DNA of 7,873 nucleotides. It comes from Elusimicrobiota bacterium. GTDB lineage: Bacteria > Elusimicrobiota > Elusimicrobia > UBA1565 > UBA9628. Below are positions 7,464 through 7,873 of this stretch, piece by piece; positions within the stretch are counted from its first letter, which is position 1; the number at the start of each line of letters is the position of its first letter. The notes beneath the pieces are model-generated. The model was not told the DNA's origin. It did no database searches and saw nothing but the letters and a program-made list of their open reading frames with translations. Position numbers and translations under genes: made by a program. The stretch spans positions 1 to 7,873 of the forward strand of contig JAQUMZ010000111.1 of the NCBI GenBank assembly GCA_028717865.1. The letters are read 5' to 3'.

Positions 7464-7491
7464 GCGCGCCCGGCCGCGGACGCGCACGCCG

Positions 7492-7520
7492 ATTCTAGCT
7501 TATAATCCGCCTCTTGTTCG
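7492..7520 (-). promoter_or_regulatory. Candidate glnA promoter
   Basis: In a local AT-rich patch, TAGAAT (7497-7492 on the minus strand, five of six matches to the -10 consensus) follows CGAACA (7520-7515, three of six to the -35) at 17 bp. It would give a 5' leader of about 36 nt carrying the Shine-Dalgarno sequence. ATTATAAG just upstream is an alternative -10. No sigma-54 GG/GC pair with correct spacing was recognised. Confidence 0.35.
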
Positions 7521-7545
7521 TGAGACCCGAGAACGGTTTTCGCGC

Positions 7546-7579
7546 GTCCACATAGTGTGTCCGGACAGTATGTGGACGG
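7546..7579. repeat. Composite palindromic repeat, copy 1
   Basis: Outer arms GTCCACATA (7546-7554) and TATGTGGAC (7569-7577) are perfect reverse complements and enclose the perfect 10-bp palindrome TGTCCGGACA (7558-7567). Read directly, it shares CCACAT, GTGTGTCCGGACA and ATGTGGACGG with copy 2 at 7840-7872; only the spacers differ in length. Confidence 0.8.
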
Positions 7580-7619
7580 TCGGGCGAAGTTCCACCGCGC
7601 GGCCACAGCCGTTAAATCC

Positions 7620-7678
7620 CCGCGCGATCCGGCCGTCCGGGATCGCGCGGCCGGCCCGACTGTTCCTTGGTCGGGCCG
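7620..7678. repeat. Two adjacent long-stem hairpins
   Basis: Stem 1: CCGCGCGATCC (7620-7630) with GGATCGCGCGG (7640-7650), 11 bp, 9-nt loop. Stem 2, one base later: CGGCCCGAC (7652-7660) with GTCGGGCCG (7670-7678), 9 bp, 9-nt loop. Both are perfect. Neither is followed by a T-run on either strand, so a simple intrinsic terminator is unlikely. Confidence 0.75.
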
Positions 7679-7699
7679 ATAGTATGAAGTTCGGGGAAA

Positions 7700-7782
7700 T
7701 GGGCGAGATTGCGCCCAGTTCTGCGGATCCGCATACCGCCTTCCGCGCGCACGCGGAACAGGGCGCGCGGGGGGGCGCGCGC
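7700..7782. repeat. Cluster of four short palindromes/hairpins
   Basis: In order: TGGGCG/CGCCCA (7700-7705 and 7712-7717, 6-nt loop); the uninterrupted 12-bp palindrome TGCGGATCCGCA (7722-7733); TTCCGCG/CGCGGAA (7741-7747 and 7752-7758, 4-nt loop); GCGCGCG/CGCGCGC (7763-7769 and 7776-7782, around a run of Gs). Alternating CG tracts continue to about 7797. Some short CG stems are expected by chance at this GC content, but the first three include A/T pairs. Confidence 0.6.
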
Positions 7783-7839
7783 CGCACGACCGCGCGCAAA
7801 CCTTGGTACGGCGGGGGCCCGGTGAGATGTGGCATGCGG

Positions 7840-7872
7840 CCACATGTGTGTCCGGACATCGGATGTGGACGG
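7840..7872. repeat. Composite palindromic repeat, copy 2
   Basis: CCACAT (7840-7845) and ATGTGG (7863-7868) flank TGTCCGGACA (7849-7858); ATGTGGACGG ends at 7872, one base before the window edge. The left arm can pair instead with ATGTGGC at 7827-7833 (loop ATGCG), so two mutually exclusive hairpins are possible. The core centres of copies 1 and 2 are 291 bp apart. Confidence 0.8.
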
Positions 7873-7873
7873 G

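Larger units (their letters stand above)
7545..7871. mobile_element. MITE-like element bounded by composite palindromic inverted repeats
   Basis: The two ends carry the same pattern in opposite orientation: CGTCCACAT, four bases, TGTCCGGACA (7545-7567, and reverse complement 7871-7849). Spacing is equal at both ends while the four spacer bases differ (AGTG versus CCGA). The interior holds no convincing gene and is almost wholly made of hairpins. Short size, terminal inverted repeats and no coding capacity fit a non-autonomous transposable element. Because each end is itself palindromic, the pair can also be read as direct repeats of an operator or recombination site. No target-site duplication can be checked, since only two bases remain to the right. 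No transposase is in the window. Confidence 0.4.

Noticed and set aside
6060..7505. 481-aa open frame on the plus strand opposite glnA
   Set aside because: A mirror frame of a GC-rich gene with biased third positions; Val/Asp/Glu/Ala-rich, with no recognisable domain. The glnA strand has all catalytic motifs.
7449..7545. Glutamine riboswitch or other known leader before glnA
   Set aside because: No conserved motif of the glnA or downstream-peptide RNAs was recognised; those are mainly cyanobacterial.
7620..7678. Intrinsic terminator
   Set aside because: The stems are strong but no T-run follows on either strand.
7586..7692. GAAGTTC repeated exactly 100 bp apart (7586-7592 and 7686-7692)
   Set aside because: A single 7-mer with unrelated flanks; compatible with chance.
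7500..7859. 119-aa and 77-aa minus-strand frames in the palindromic region
   Set aside because: Composition follows the GC-rich hairpins, there is no known domain, no ribosome binding site was noticed, and the frames run straight through the inverted repeats. Treated as non-coding.
7545..7873. CRISPR array
   Set aside because: Only two repeat copies, 291 bp apart, with a hairpin-filled interval; no regular short spacers and no cas genes.

Overview
The window is high-GC bacterial DNA (mid-60s percent GC by eye). It looks like a Gram-negative-type environmental lineage, such as a deltaproteobacterium-like or Elusimicrobiota-like genome. That placement is only a guess from GC, codon use and gene style, because no phylogenetic marker settles it. 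No tRNA, rRNA or CRISPR array is visible.

Layout. Positions 1-1107 (+) hold the C-terminal part of a GT39/ArnT-like membrane glycosyltransferase that begins before the window. Its last ~20 codons look like foreign or degenerate sequence ending in a 9-bp tandem duplication. Positions 1147-2574 (+) encode a B12-binding-domain radical SAM protein of the BchE-like class. It meets, tail to tail with a 4-bp overlap, a minus-strand set read in the order glnA (7448-6027), a GT2 glycosyltransferase (5989-4991), and an 806-aa fusion of a polyprenyl-phosphate sugar synthase-like GT2 domain with a GT39-like membrane domain (4991-2571). The last two genes overlap by one base (TGATG), so they are probably translationally coupled. 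glnA has a textbook Shine-Dalgarno sequence that fixes its start.

The right end, about 7545-7873 and upstream of glnA, has no convincing gene. It is a dense run of inverted repeats bounded by two copies of a composite palindrome (core TGTCCGGACA, arms CCACAT/ATGTGG). Read as terminal inverted repeats, they share CGTCCACAT-N4-TGTCCGGACA with the same spacing at both ends and delimit a ~327-bp element. A non-autonomous mobile element (MITE-like) or a structured RNA/ssDNA element are the best readings. This is the least ordinary part of the window.

How the genes fit together. Three of the five genes are glycosyltransferases typical of surface-glycan or glycolipid loci: one cytosolic GT2, one that could both charge a lipid carrier and transfer from it, and one lipid-linked sugar transferase. 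The radical SAM protein could modify a lipid, isoprenoid or glycan, but its substrate cannot be read from sequence. glnA is a housekeeping nitrogen-assimilation gene that appears to sit at the head of the glycosyltransferase run; whether the link is functional or positional is not known.
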